Source: Candidatus Endomicrobiellum mastotermitis (GTDB lineage Bacteria; Elusimicrobiota; Endomicrobiia; Endomicrobiales; Endomicrobiaceae). Taken from it: a stretch of 64,000 nucleotides of DNA. Under the pieces are notes generated by a model, which was not told the DNA's origin, did not search any database, and saw only the letters and a list, made by a program, of their open reading frames with translations. The stretch is taken from assembly GCA_031272445.1 (NCBI GenBank), contig JAISTT010000011.1:1-64000 (forward strand). The letters run 5' to 3'. A program made the position numbers and the translations under genes. Shown piece by piece: positions 28,943 through 37,425 of this stretch (its first letter is position 1; every line of letters begins with the position of its first letter).

Positions 28943-29815
28943 CTAATAAATTATCTTATTTAATGAATACTCAATAATACCAGTAGCTCCCGACCTTTTT
29001 AGGGCAGGTATTATTTTTTTAACAGTTTTTTCTTCCAAAACAACCTCTAAAGCAACCCAATCCTTATCGCTCAGTTGTGATATTGTAGGTTTTTTAAGAG
29101 CTGGTAGAACAAACACAACTTGTTCTAGGAATTTAACAGGAACATTCATTTTTAGTCCTACCATTCCTTCAGAAGAAAGTGCCCCTTTCAAAAGTATCGC
29201 CATATTCTCTATTTTTTCTCTTTTCCATTTATCATCTAAAGTTCTAGCATTCGTAATAAATCTTGTAGTTGAAAGAAACATTTCATCTATCACTCTTAAT
29301 TTGTTAGCTCTCAAAGATGATCCAGTTTCAGTAAGTTCGACTATTGCATCAACAAACTTTCCTGCTTTTGCTTCTGTTGCCCCCCATGAGAACTCAATAT
29401 CTACTTTAATCTTCTTTTTTGCAAAATATTTTTTTGTATAATTTAAAAGTTCTGTTGCAACGCGTTTGCCTTGTAAATCCTCTATTGACTTAATTTTTGA
29501 ATCCTCAGGCACCGCCAAGACCCATCTCACTGGTCTAAATCCTGACTTTGCATAATTTAACTCACATATCTCCTTAACTTTGGCACCGCTTTCACATATC
29601 CAATCATAACCCGTAAGTCCAGCATCAAAAAAACCATTTTGAACATACATGGGCATTTCTTGTGAACGCATTAACATTATTTCTAGCTCGTCATCATCAG
29701 ATACTGGATAATACGACCTAGATGATATATCTATTTTTATACCTGCTCTTTTAAATAATTCAACTGTTGAAATTTGAAGACTCCCTTTTGGAAAACCTAA
29801 TTTTAATTTTTTCAT
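28943..29815 (-). CDS. hisG: ATP phosphoribosyltransferase, long form
   Basis: First step of histidine synthesis, joining ATP and PRPP. The 290 residues indicate the long form, in which a C-terminal ACT-like domain gives histidine feedback control and no HisZ partner is needed. The N-terminal GFPKGSLQ, the substrate-binding DAGLTGYDWI and the PRPP loop VDAIVELTETGSSLRANKL are intact. No other his genes are adjacent; a hisC-type gene lies about 10 kb away. Confidence 0.94.
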   Translation of the reverse strand: MKKLKLGFPKGSLQISTVELFKRAGIKIDISSRSYYPVSDDDELEIMLMRSQEMPMYVQNGFFDAGLTGYDWICESGAKVKEICELNYAKSGFRPVRWVLAVPEDSKIKSIEDLQGKRVATELLNYTKKYFAKKKIKVDIEFSWGATEAKAGKFVDAIVELTETGSSLRANKLRVIDEMFLSTTRFITNARTLDDKWKREKIENMAILLKGALSSEGMVGLKMNVPVKFLEQVVFVLPALKKPTISQLSDKDWVALEVVLEEKTVKKIIPALKRSGATGIIEYSLNKIIY

Positions 29816-29835
29816 TAGACCTCTTATCTAATTAT

Positions 29836-30309
29836 CTAAGTTTTATTTTTAAAATTTTGTAACTTTGATTTCAAGTGAGTATATGAAAAACCATAATTTT
29901 TAAATAAAGGGATTTTAGATTTTACAAAACAAGATATAGTTTTATATATTCTACCACTCGACTTATCTAAAGTATAATTTTCACAGGTCATAACAGTCGG
30001 CATTATAATATTCATATATAATATAAGCCAAACACAAACATTTATTGCTAATCCACCAATTTTATCTAAGAAATCTATGCATAAAAAATTAACCAACCTT
30101 TTAATGAAATAACCTATTGCAACAATAAGCAAAACTGTTATTACAAAAGCTAAGTATAAATTTAATCCTTTTCTGCATGAATACTCGCTTGCAACAAAAA
30201 TCGCCAAAAATCCTGCAAGAATTGCAAAGAAAATCCTTGTAAAACCAATAGACCAACCCACTCGCGCTACTATAATTATGCTTAATAACAAAAAGACATC
30301 TATCAACAA
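29836..30309 (-). CDS. CvpA-like membrane protein
   Basis: A 157-residue integral membrane protein with four hydrophobic segments (about residues 3-22, 25-42, 51-68 and 82-103). The N-terminal D-x-x-L-L-x-x-x-x-x-x-G-x-x-x-G-F-x-R region fits the CvpA family, a poorly understood inner-membrane group linked to envelope homeostasis and colicin V production. It overlaps the end of the DUF1015 gene by 7 bp and lies 20 bp upstream of hisG. The family call is moderate because the sequence is short and divergent. Confidence 0.6.
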   Translation of the reverse strand: MLIDVFLLLSIIIVARVGWSIGFTRIFFAILAGFLAIFVASEYSCRKGLNLYLAFVITVLLIVAIGYFIKRLVNFLCIDFLDKIGGLAINVCVWLILYMNIIMPTVMTCENYTLDKSSGRIYKTISCFVKSKIPLFKNYGFSYTHLKSKLQNFKNKT

Positions 30310-31529
30310 GATTCTACTGTCCGCATTACTATACCACTTGCAACCTTAGGATAGAAATATGTTGATTTCTGAGGCATCATTTCATTATTTAGACTAATAA
30401 CTTTTAAAGATTCAACAGGCGTTGGCGGGACTATAATTGCAATACTTCCAGTTTTTTGGGCAAGTAACACAGCCTCCTTATCATTTTTCACATAAGTAAA
30501 TTCTGAAGCGTCAACATTTGGTGTAAGTATACTGTGTAGAATACTTACTGCTAAATTTCTGTAAGCTCTACTATTACTTGGCATAGCTTTTTTAAGAAAC
30601 GAATCCTTTTTTATAGTTAAAACTCTGTATTTACTATTCTTAAAAATCATTATAGGTTGGATTTCTTTCTTAGAAAGTTTTTGAAAATCTTTTGATGAGT
30701 GTATATCAAAATACTTGTCAATGTTTGACTCAAGTCCTACAGGTTCTTCAATAACTCTATGAGTAGGCCAAATTGAAATGCCTGGATCTTCCATAGGACA
30801 GAAATACGTTAAAACATAATTATAATCTTTTTGTAAAGAGTAATTTTCATCTTTTTCCTTCCTTTCTTGACTATAATTCCAAGCAGTTTCATATCTATGA
30901 TGCCCATCTGCTATAAACATTTTTTTACATGATAAGTATTGCTCTATAGTTTTAATTATACATTCATCATTAACAATCCACAATTTATGAAAAGTCCCAT
31001 CCTTATCCTTCGCAATAGCTGAAGGTACTTTTCTGCATATCTTCTTGCAAATATTCTTAACTATAAAATTTTCATCTTCAAATAAGCAAAAAATAGGACT
31101 AATATTTGCCTTTGTTGCCCTTAAAAGCTCTAGTCTATCATCTTTAGGTTTTGCAAGCGTCTTCTCATGTGGTTTTATTAAACTTTTATCAGAATGAGGG
31201 TCACTAAGCTCCAGGGCCGCAAAAAAACCTCCTCTAGTCATTTTAATTCCATGATCATCAAAAACTTGCTCATAAAAATATAGTGCAGGCTTTTCATCAT
31301 GCACAAGTACACCTTCATCTTGCCACATCTTAAATAGGTCAGCAGCGTTTTCATACTTATTCTTTTCGCAAAAAGAATCAGAAAGTTCGATATTAACTAT
31401 ATTAAAAGGTGATAACTTCTTAAGTCTCTCCTTTTCATCAGAACTTATAACATCATAAGGTGGACATATAAAATTAGTAATATCATCTTTTGAAAACCTA
31501 ATAGCTTGAAATGCCTTTATTCCTGCCAT
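30303..31529 (-). CDS. DUF1015 family protein
   Basis: A soluble protein of 408 residues from the chosen start. The family pattern is clear: GIKAFQAIRF at the start, CPPYDVIS, SPFNIVNIELS, YFYEQVF and, in the middle, FIADGHHRYETAWNY, the best-known DUF1015 motif. Its biochemical function is unknown to me. The longest frame starts at 31544, but the ATG at 31529 (MAGIKAF) matches the family and has GGGGGAAA just upstream, so I use it. It heads a run with cvpA and hisG, and its 5' end faces the divergent M23 peptidase gene. Confidence 0.88.
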   Translation of the reverse strand: MAGIKAFQAIRFSKDDITNFICPPYDVISSDEKERLKKLSPFNIVNIELSDSFCEKNKYENAADLFKMWQDEGVLVHDEKPALYFYEQVFDDHGIKMTRGGFFAALELSDPHSDKSLIKPHEKTLAKPKDDRLELLRATKANISPIFCLFEDENFIVKNICKKICRKVPSAIAKDKDGTFHKLWIVNDECIIKTIEQYLSCKKMFIADGHHRYETAWNYSQERKEKDENYSLQKDYNYVLTYFCPMEDPGISIWPTHRVIEEPVGLESNIDKYFDIHSSKDFQKLSKKEIQPIMIFKNSKYRVLTIKKDSFLKKAMPSNSRAYRNLAVSILHSILTPNVDASEFTYVKNDKEAVLLAQKTGSIAIIVPPTPVESLKVISLNNEMMPQKSTYFYPKVASGIVMRTVESC

Positions 31530-31653
31530 AATTATTTCCCCCATAGTCTACGAATGATAAGCTAAATTTATAAATTCATACTATATTGACAAAATTTTAA
31601 TAATTAATTCATCAGTTACAATCAAAGTAAATTCTATAATAAATAACTCGATA

Positions 31654-31682
31654 TTGTCAAAAGACTTAAAATCTGATAAAAT
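31654..31682 (+). promoter_or_regulatory. Sigma-70 promoter for the M23 peptidase gene
   Basis: TTGTCA (31654-31659) and TAAAAT (31677-31682) are separated by exactly 17 bases. The start point predicted seven bases on (about 31689) is only about five bases before the ATG at 31694, so the message would be almost leaderless. No ribosome site is visible before that ATG, which fits. Confidence 0.6.
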
Positions 31683-31693
31683 GAGTCATTATT

Positions 31694-32914
31694 ATGAAAT
31701 TTCCTAAAAAAAAGAAATCCATTTATTCTACCTTTATTATACTAATTTCATTTTCTATATTTGTCACTGCTAAGTTAACATTTACAAGCACAAAAAAAGC
31801 CCTTAGTAACAACAAAAGCAAACAAAACACTGAAAAAGTAACAATAAAACAAGGTGACATTCTCACTTCAACATTAAGCAACACAAGACTTTCGTCTAAG
31901 GATTCTTTAGAAATCATCAAAGAACTCAAAAAATTATTAAATGTCAATCATTGTATGCCAGGAGATTTCTATGAGATACTTTACGATTCCGAAACTGGGA
32001 AATGGAAAGATTTCCGTTATTATCCTCCAGGAGTTTCGTATTACTTAATAACTAAAATTTCTGATAATAATAGAATAAAAATTGAAAAGAAAGAGCTTGC
32101 AACAGCTACAAAAAATCGTAAAGCACAAGGGACTATTTATTCGTCTTTATGGGCAGCTATGACATCTAAAAACGTACCACTGAAAATAATACATTCATTT
32201 GCAGATATATTCGCATGGAAAATCGACTTTCTTACGGATACCAAGCAAGGAGATAGCTTCAAAATAATATACGAAGTAAAAGAGGTAAATAAAAAAAATA
32301 CAAAATTACCACTAAAAATCATAGCAGCACAATATAAAACATCCTCAAAGACTTATAATGCCTTTTACTTCAAAACAAAAAATTCAAAAAATGGAAATTA
32401 TTTTAATGAAAATGCTAAATCACTAAGAAGTGCATTCTTAAAATCTCCTTTACAATTTAAAATAATAAGCTCATATTTTACTACAAGTAGATTTCATCCA
32501 ATATTAAAATATTCAAGACCTCACTTAGGTATAGATTATGCGGCTCCAAAAGGAACACCTGTCTCAAGTGTTGGGGATGGAGTTATAATAAAAGCGCAAT
32601 ATGATAAAGGTGGTTTTGGCAACTTAGTCATTATAAAACATGTAAACGGTTACGAAACATATTACGGACATCTCTCAAAATATGGAAAAGACATAAAAAA
32701 AGGCGCCAAAGTAGTTCAAGGACAAACTATAGGGTACGTTGGCAGTACAGGTCTCGCTACAGGACCACATTTGGATTTCAGAATAAAGCACAATGGGGAA
32801 TTTCTTAATTTTCTTAAAATGAAACGTCCATTTCAAACAACGCTAACAAAGGAAGATAAAAAAAAATTTAAAGAAAAAATACAAAGTTTTTTAAACGAAT
32901 TTGAAAAACAATAA
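31694..32914 (+). CDS. M23 (LytM-type) peptidoglycan endopeptidase
   Basis: A 406-residue envelope protein with a single N-terminal hydrophobic segment (about residues 12-28) that serves as a membrane anchor or signal. The middle holds the domain typical of Csd3/ShyA/MepM proteins (GTIYSSLWAAM, then FAWKIDFLTDTKQGD). The M23 domain is at about 255-370: the zinc motif H-x3-D appears as PHLGIDYAAPKGTP, the H in YYGHLS follows, and the last motif reads GPHLDFRI where most members have HLHFE. The aspartate replaces the usual second histidine, so zinc ligation may differ. It likely cuts peptide cross-links in the wall. Confidence 0.88.
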   Translation: MKFPKKKKSIYSTFIILISFSIFVTAKLTFTSTKKALSNNKSKQNTEKVTIKQGDILTSTLSNTRLSSKDSLEIIKELKKLLNVNHCMPGDFYEILYDSETGKWKDFRYYPPGVSYYLITKISDNNRIKIEKKELATATKNRKAQGTIYSSLWAAMTSKNVPLKIIHSFADIFAWKIDFLTDTKQGDSFKIIYEVKEVNKKNTKLPLKIIAAQYKTSSKTYNAFYFKTKNSKNGNYFNENAKSLRSAFLKSPLQFKIISSYFTTSRFHPILKYSRPHLGIDYAAPKGTPVSSVGDGVIIKAQYDKGGFGNLVIIKHVNGYETYYGHLSKYGKDIKKGAKVVQGQTIGYVGSTGLATGPHLDFRIKHNGEFLNFLKMKRPFQTTLTKEDKKKFKEKIQSFLNEFEKQ

Positions 32915-32971
32915 GTGTTTTGCAAAGACTTATCTATTTATTCTTAAACAAACTCTTAGGTAATTCTCACC

Positions 32972-34123
32972 ATGAGAACACGAACACAAATAATTGACCT
33001 TTCTATTCACGTGTCAACAATTCTATTCCTTATAGTAACAGGCGGATGTTCATACTCTAATACAAATAACAGATTAGAGCAACAATCTCAAGGGAAATTA
33101 TTAATAGATACAATAGCCCAAACTGTCTTATCTAATATAAAACCAGAAAAAGACATAAGCAAAAAATATATAAGAGGCATACACCTTTCAGCATGGGTAA
33201 GCGGTTCCCCAAAAAGTAGAAAACCTTTAATAGACTTACTCGACAACACAGAACTAAACGCTGTTGTAATAGATATTAAAGAATACGAGGGAAAAGTATA
33301 TATCAATGGAGTAAGAGTTGTAAATAAAAATAGTGCTTATGTTGAAGCAATACCTGACCTTGAAAAATACATTTCTAATTTAAAAGAAAAAGGTATTTAT
33401 ACAATAGCCAGAATTGTTGTTTTCAGAGATAATACTATGGCGAGAAAGAAACCAGAGTTTGCTATAAAAAACCCTGACTATAATACAATTTGGACAGACA
33501 GAAAAGGTTCAGCTTGGCTCGATCCTTATAACAAATATGCATGGACTTATAATATAGATATAGCTGAAAGAGCTATAAACATAGGTTTTGATGAGATACA
33601 GTTTGATTACATTCGCTTTCCATCTGATGGTAATACAAAAAATTGTCGTTACAGTAAACCTCATTCCACAATCGAAGCTTCAAATGCCTTAGTAAATTTT
33701 TTAAAAGAAGCCAACAAGCGCTTAAAAACTAAGGGGGCAAAAATATCAATTGACGTTTTTGGACTGACAACAACTGCATTAGATGATATGGGTATAGGAC
33801 AAAGAATAGTTGAAATGGCTAAATGGGTTGACTACATATCTCCTATGGTCTACCCATCACATTATGAAAAATGGAATTATGGAATTGCAGAGCCAAACAA
33901 AGAACCATATAAAATAGTCTACATGGCTTTAAGAGGAGCATTAAAGAGAATACCGAAAGAAAAACTCCGCCCATGGCTCCAAGATTTTAGCATGGGGTAT
34001 AAGTATGGTAAAAACGAAATAAAAGCACAAATACAAGCCTGTTATGATAACAAAATAGAAAGTTGGCTTTTATGGAACCCAAGGTGTGTTTATACAAAAG
34101 ACGTATTGACTTTAAAACAGTAA
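32972..34123 (+). CDS. DUF4015 putative glycoside hydrolase-like lipoprotein
   Basis: A 383-residue predicted lipoprotein: the N-terminal hydrophobic stretch ends in the lipobox VTGGC (about residues 22-26), so the mature protein would be lipid-anchored in the envelope. The DUF4015 barrel follows: RGIHLSAWVSG, NAVVIDIKEYEG, IARIVVFRDN, AWLDPYNKYAW, GFDEIQFDYIRFPSDG and DYISPMVYPSHY. These are family hallmarks, with acidic residues on strand ends as in glycosidases. The substrate is unknown. It follows the M23 peptidase by 57 bp in the same direction, which suggests a role in the wall or surface glycans, by context only. Confidence 0.85.
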   Translation: MRTRTQIIDLSIHVSTILFLIVTGGCSYSNTNNRLEQQSQGKLLIDTIAQTVLSNIKPEKDISKKYIRGIHLSAWVSGSPKSRKPLIDLLDNTELNAVVIDIKEYEGKVYINGVRVVNKNSAYVEAIPDLEKYISNLKEKGIYTIARIVVFRDNTMARKKPEFAIKNPDYNTIWTDRKGSAWLDPYNKYAWTYNIDIAERAINIGFDEIQFDYIRFPSDGNTKNCRYSKPHSTIEASNALVNFLKEANKRLKTKGAKISIDVFGLTTTALDDMGIGQRIVEMAKWVDYISPMVYPSHYEKWNYGIAEPNKEPYKIVYMALRGALKRIPKEKLRPWLQDFSMGYKYGKNEIKAQIQACYDNKIESWLLWNPRCVYTKDVLTLKQ

Positions 34124-34144
34124 GAGTATTAAAATAGTAGTGTG

Positions 34145-35830
34145 TCACTCTTCAGTTAGAATCTCTTTAAGGGTAGGATTGTCATTTTGATTCATATACT
34201 TACTTACAAGAGCTTTTTCTCTATCGAGTTCTAATTTCTTTACTGACAATTCTATTTTTCTATTTTTTATATCAATTTTTATTATTTTAGCCTCAATCTC
34301 TATATCCTTTTTTACTACAGATTGATTTTCTTCATTAAAAATTTTTGTAAAATATTTTCCATTATTTTTTATTAAACCTTCTATATCAGGTTCAAGTTCT
34401 AAAAAAATGCCGGAATCTACAACCCTTAGAATTTTACCCTTCACGACATCACCAACATTATATTTTTCATAAGGATTTGGTCTAGTGTGTTTCAGTGAAA
34501 GTGAGATTTTTTCATCTTTTGGATTTACTTCAAGAACCATAACTTTAATTTCATCGCCTATTTTAAGAACACTTTCTGGATGTTTTATCTTTTTAGTCCA
34601 AGAAAAATCATTTATATGTACTAACCCTTCAATACCACAAGGAAGTTTGACAAATGCACCGAAAGGTAAAAGATTTTTCACTACACCATTAACAAAAGTT
34701 CCTGGCATATAATCTCTCAAAGCTTTGTCCCAAGGATTTATCAGCGTTCTTTTAACAGATAAAGCGATTCTTTTGCTTGCAGCATCAACATCTATAATCT
34801 TAACTTCTATACTCTGACCTTTTTTAATTTCTTTTTTCAACATCACTTCACTATCACTCCAAGAGTATTCAGAAACATGCAGTAATCCTTCAATCCCTGG
34901 CTCAAGCTCAACAAAAACACCATAATCCATAACAGATTTAACAGTTCCTCTCACGACAAGACCCACTGTAAATTTCTCATTTACACATTCCCAAGGATTT
35001 GGAATAAGGTTTTTCATATTTAAAGAAATTTTACCACTTACTTTGTCAACTTTCGAAACCTGTACTTTTATTACCTGACCACAGCGTAACAAATCCTCAA
35101 TCTTCTTAATTTTATACCAAGCTATATTATTAATATGTAAAAGTCCATTAATTCCACCAATGTCAACAAAAGCACCAAAATTAGTAATCCTTGATACTGT
35201 TCCATCGATCACTTGTCCTTCATTAATACGTTCTAAAGCAGAAGCTCTTGCAAAACCTTTCTCAATTTCAATAATTTTCCTGCGAGAAACAACTACATAT
35301 TTTCTACTCTCATCAAATTCTGTTATTAAAAATTCGTATGAATTACCAATAAACTCTTCAGCTTTTTCTACAAAATCTACGCCAAGCTGAGAAATATGCA
35401 AAAATGATTTTACACCAATATCAACTATAAATCCGTACTTTACACTTTTTATTATTTTACCATAAACATACTTGTTATTTCTAAAAGCTTCACCAATCGC
35501 ATTCCATTTTGATTTTTCCAAAACCTTCATGTAGGAAACAACTGGTTGACCACTAGTGCTTAAAACCTTTACTTTTACTTTTGCCCCAACTTTAAGTTCA
35601 GATGGTATTTTATTTTCTCCAAATTCTTTTTTAGGAATTATTCCTTCAAATTTCATTCCAAGATCTACCATAAAACCATCCAAGTTTTCTTCAACAATTA
35701 CAGCTTCAAGCTCTTTTCCAAAATGAATAACCTTATCATTATCATAACTCTTCATTAAATCATTCATACTTAAATTTTCACTATCTTCAAAACTTATAAA
35801 CGTGCTATTTAAATTTTTATCCTCTATCAT
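34145..35830 (-). CDS. rpsA: S1 RNA-binding repeat protein (ribosomal protein S1-like)
   Basis: A 561-residue protein built of six S1 (OB-fold) repeats. Each repeat shows the pattern G-x-V-x-x-[IVL]-x-x-[FY]-G-x-F-V-x-[LI]-x-x-x-x-x-G-[LF]-[IL]-H-[IV]-S; the clearest are VSRITNFGAFVDIGG, VKSVMDYGVFVELEPG and VKNLLPFGAFVKLPCG. It helps mRNA bind the ribosome. It follows ispH with 65 bp between; the ispH-rpsA neighbourhood is common in bacteria. Its stop lies 21 bp from the convergent DUF4015 gene. Confidence 0.92.
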   Translation of the reverse strand: MIEDKNLNSTFISFEDSENLSMNDLMKSYDNDKVIHFGKELEAVIVEENLDGFMVDLGMKFEGIIPKKEFGENKIPSELKVGAKVKVKVLSTSGQPVVSYMKVLEKSKWNAIGEAFRNNKYVYGKIIKSVKYGFIVDIGVKSFLHISQLGVDFVEKAEEFIGNSYEFLITEFDESRKYVVVSRRKIIEIEKGFARASALERINEGQVIDGTVSRITNFGAFVDIGGINGLLHINNIAWYKIKKIEDLLRCGQVIKVQVSKVDKVSGKISLNMKNLIPNPWECVNEKFTVGLVVRGTVKSVMDYGVFVELEPGIEGLLHVSEYSWSDSEVMLKKEIKKGQSIEVKIIDVDAASKRIALSVKRTLINPWDKALRDYMPGTFVNGVVKNLLPFGAFVKLPCGIEGLVHINDFSWTKKIKHPESVLKIGDEIKVMVLEVNPKDEKISLSLKHTRPNPYEKYNVGDVVKGKILRVVDSGIFLELEPDIEGLIKNNGKYFTKIFNEENQSVVKKDIEIEAKIIKIDIKNRKIELSVKKLELDREKALVSKYMNQNDNPTLKEILTEE

Positions 35831-35895
35831 TCTCTTTCTTCTCCTTAATAAATAAAAGGTTAGACCTTAAATAATTGATACTCAGTCAGAAGTGA

Positions 35896-36762
35896 TTATT
35901 TCATACTAATTTCCATTACTTTTTTTTTTATTCCCTCTATTACCCAATCAGGAGTAGATGCTCCTGCAGTTAATCCAACATTACTAATATCCCTAAACCA
36001 CTCTTCTTTTATACTTTCAACTGTCTCAATATGATAAGTGTTCGTATTAACAGAACAAATTTGAGCAAGCCTCGTAGTATTACCTGAATTCTTACCACCT
36101 ATTACTATCATTAAATCTACACTTTTTGAAAGTTCTTCTGCTGATCTTTGCCTATCAAAAGTTGCTTTGCATATTGTATTATAAACCCTAACTCTATTTT
36201 GCTTCTTTAAAACTTCTACAATATTTTCAAAATTTTCAGGAGTCTGAGTAGTTTGACTTAGGACACTTAAGTCTCCAATACATTTAAAATTCTGCGCTTC
36301 TGCAACATTCTCAATAACAACACATTTACCACTACTATATGACATAAGTGCAATAACTTCAGGATGAACTCTTTCGCCAACTATTATCACTATTTTACCT
36401 TTTGACTCTATATCCGTACTTAACTGTTTCATTATTACTTGTGCTCTTTTTACAAAAGGACAAGTAGCATCTATTATATTAATATTTTTATTTTTTATAA
36501 GTTTTCTATGAAGATTAAAAGGGATGCCATGGGTACGCAAAATTACGAGACCACTTTTAATTTTATTGATACTTGTTAAAATCTTTATTCTTTTTTTCTC
36601 AAGTCTTTCAACTTCTTGCGGATTATGTATAATAGGACCTAAAGTGTACACTTTGCGTTCTCTATCAGCAGCTTTCTCTGCTAAATTTATGGCCCTTTTA
36701 ACTCCGAAACAAAAGCCGGCACTATCTGCAATCTTAATATTTAATCTCGATTTCAAATCCAT
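35896..36762 (-). CDS. ispH: 4-hydroxy-3-methylbut-2-enyl diphosphate reductase
   Basis: Last step of the non-mevalonate isoprenoid route, making IPP and DMAPP. The 288 residues match the family. The three conserved cysteines that hold the Fe-S cluster are in AGFCFGV, DATCPFV and NTICKAT, and the loops RTHGIP, GERVHPEV, SQTTQTP and TAGASTPDW are intact. It lies between plsC and rpsA in the same direction. Confidence 0.95.
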   Translation of the reverse strand: MDLKSRLNIKIADSAGFCFGVKRAINLAEKAADRERKVYTLGPIIHNPQEVERLEKKRIKILTSINKIKSGLVILRTHGIPFNLHRKLIKNKNINIIDATCPFVKRAQVIMKQLSTDIESKGKIVIIVGERVHPEVIALMSYSSGKCVVIENVAEAQNFKCIGDLSVLSQTTQTPENFENIVEVLKKQNRVRVYNTICKATFDRQRSAEELSKSVDLMIVIGGKNSGNTTRLAQICSVNTNTYHIETVESIKEEWFRDISNVGLTAGASTPDWVIEGIKKKVMEISMK

Positions 36763-36834
36763 CTCAAGTTATAGTTTATAAAATTTACGTATCATAAACT
36801 TATTTAATTCATTAAAATATTTTATGATGTTTGC

Positions 36835-37425
36835 TTACATACTGGCTATTATATTCAAGACTTTTTGTGATAAATTTACATAATCATCTTTCATAAAGCT
36901 TTTTGGAGGATATACAGGTTTTCCAAATTTTATATCTATTCGTCTAAATTTCAACATTACACTTGTATTTCTCAATTTCACTGGAATTAATGGCAACTGA
37001 GCATTACAAGCCAGCATGCCAGCACCAGCTCTAGCTTTTCCCATTACACAATTTTTTGAACGGGTCCCTTCTGGAAACATTAAAAGCAAATGTCCTTCTT
37101 TTAAAAGAGAAAGTGCTTTCCTCATAGCCATCATATCTTGTCCATCTCTTTTAATAGGAAAAGCGTGCGTTTGTTTTATTATCCATTTCAAAACTGGAAT
37201 ATCAAATAATTCCTTTTTAGCCATAAAATACAAAGGACGCCTTATAGCAGAACCTATTAATGGAGGATCAAAAAAACTTATATGATTAGAAACAATTATC
37301 GCGGGTCCTAAGCATGGCACATTTTCCAACCCTTCAATACGCCATCTATAAAATAAGCTAAATATTAACCTAAATATCTGTCTACCTAATAAGAATAAAA
37401 TTGAAGATTTTTCTTTTAATTGCAT
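36835..37425 (-). CDS. plsC: 1-acylglycerol-3-phosphate O-acyltransferase
   Basis: Adds the second acyl chain to lysophosphatidate in phospholipid synthesis, at the inner membrane. The 196 residues are at the short end of the family. The catalytic H-x4-D motif is NHISFFDP (about residues 47-54), and the substrate motif FPEGTRSK is at about 118. It overlaps the end of aroA by 10 bp, so translation is coupled. In many bacteria a cmk (cytidylate kinase) gene sits between aroA and plsC; it is missing here. Confidence 0.92.
   Translation of the reverse strand: MQLKEKSSILFLLGRQIFRLIFSLFYRWRIEGLENVPCLGPAIIVSNHISFFDPPLIGSAIRRPLYFMAKKELFDIPVLKWIIKQTHAFPIKRDGQDMMAMRKALSLLKEGHLLLMFPEGTRSKNCVMGKARAGAGMLACNAQLPLIPVKLRNTSVMLKFRRIDIKFGKPVYPPKSFMKDDYVNLSQKVLNIIASM

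Noticed and set aside
32914-32960. Imperfect hairpin (AAGT ... ACTT) after the M23 peptidase gene
   Set aside because: Short, mismatched stem and no clear T run in the right position; not called a terminator.
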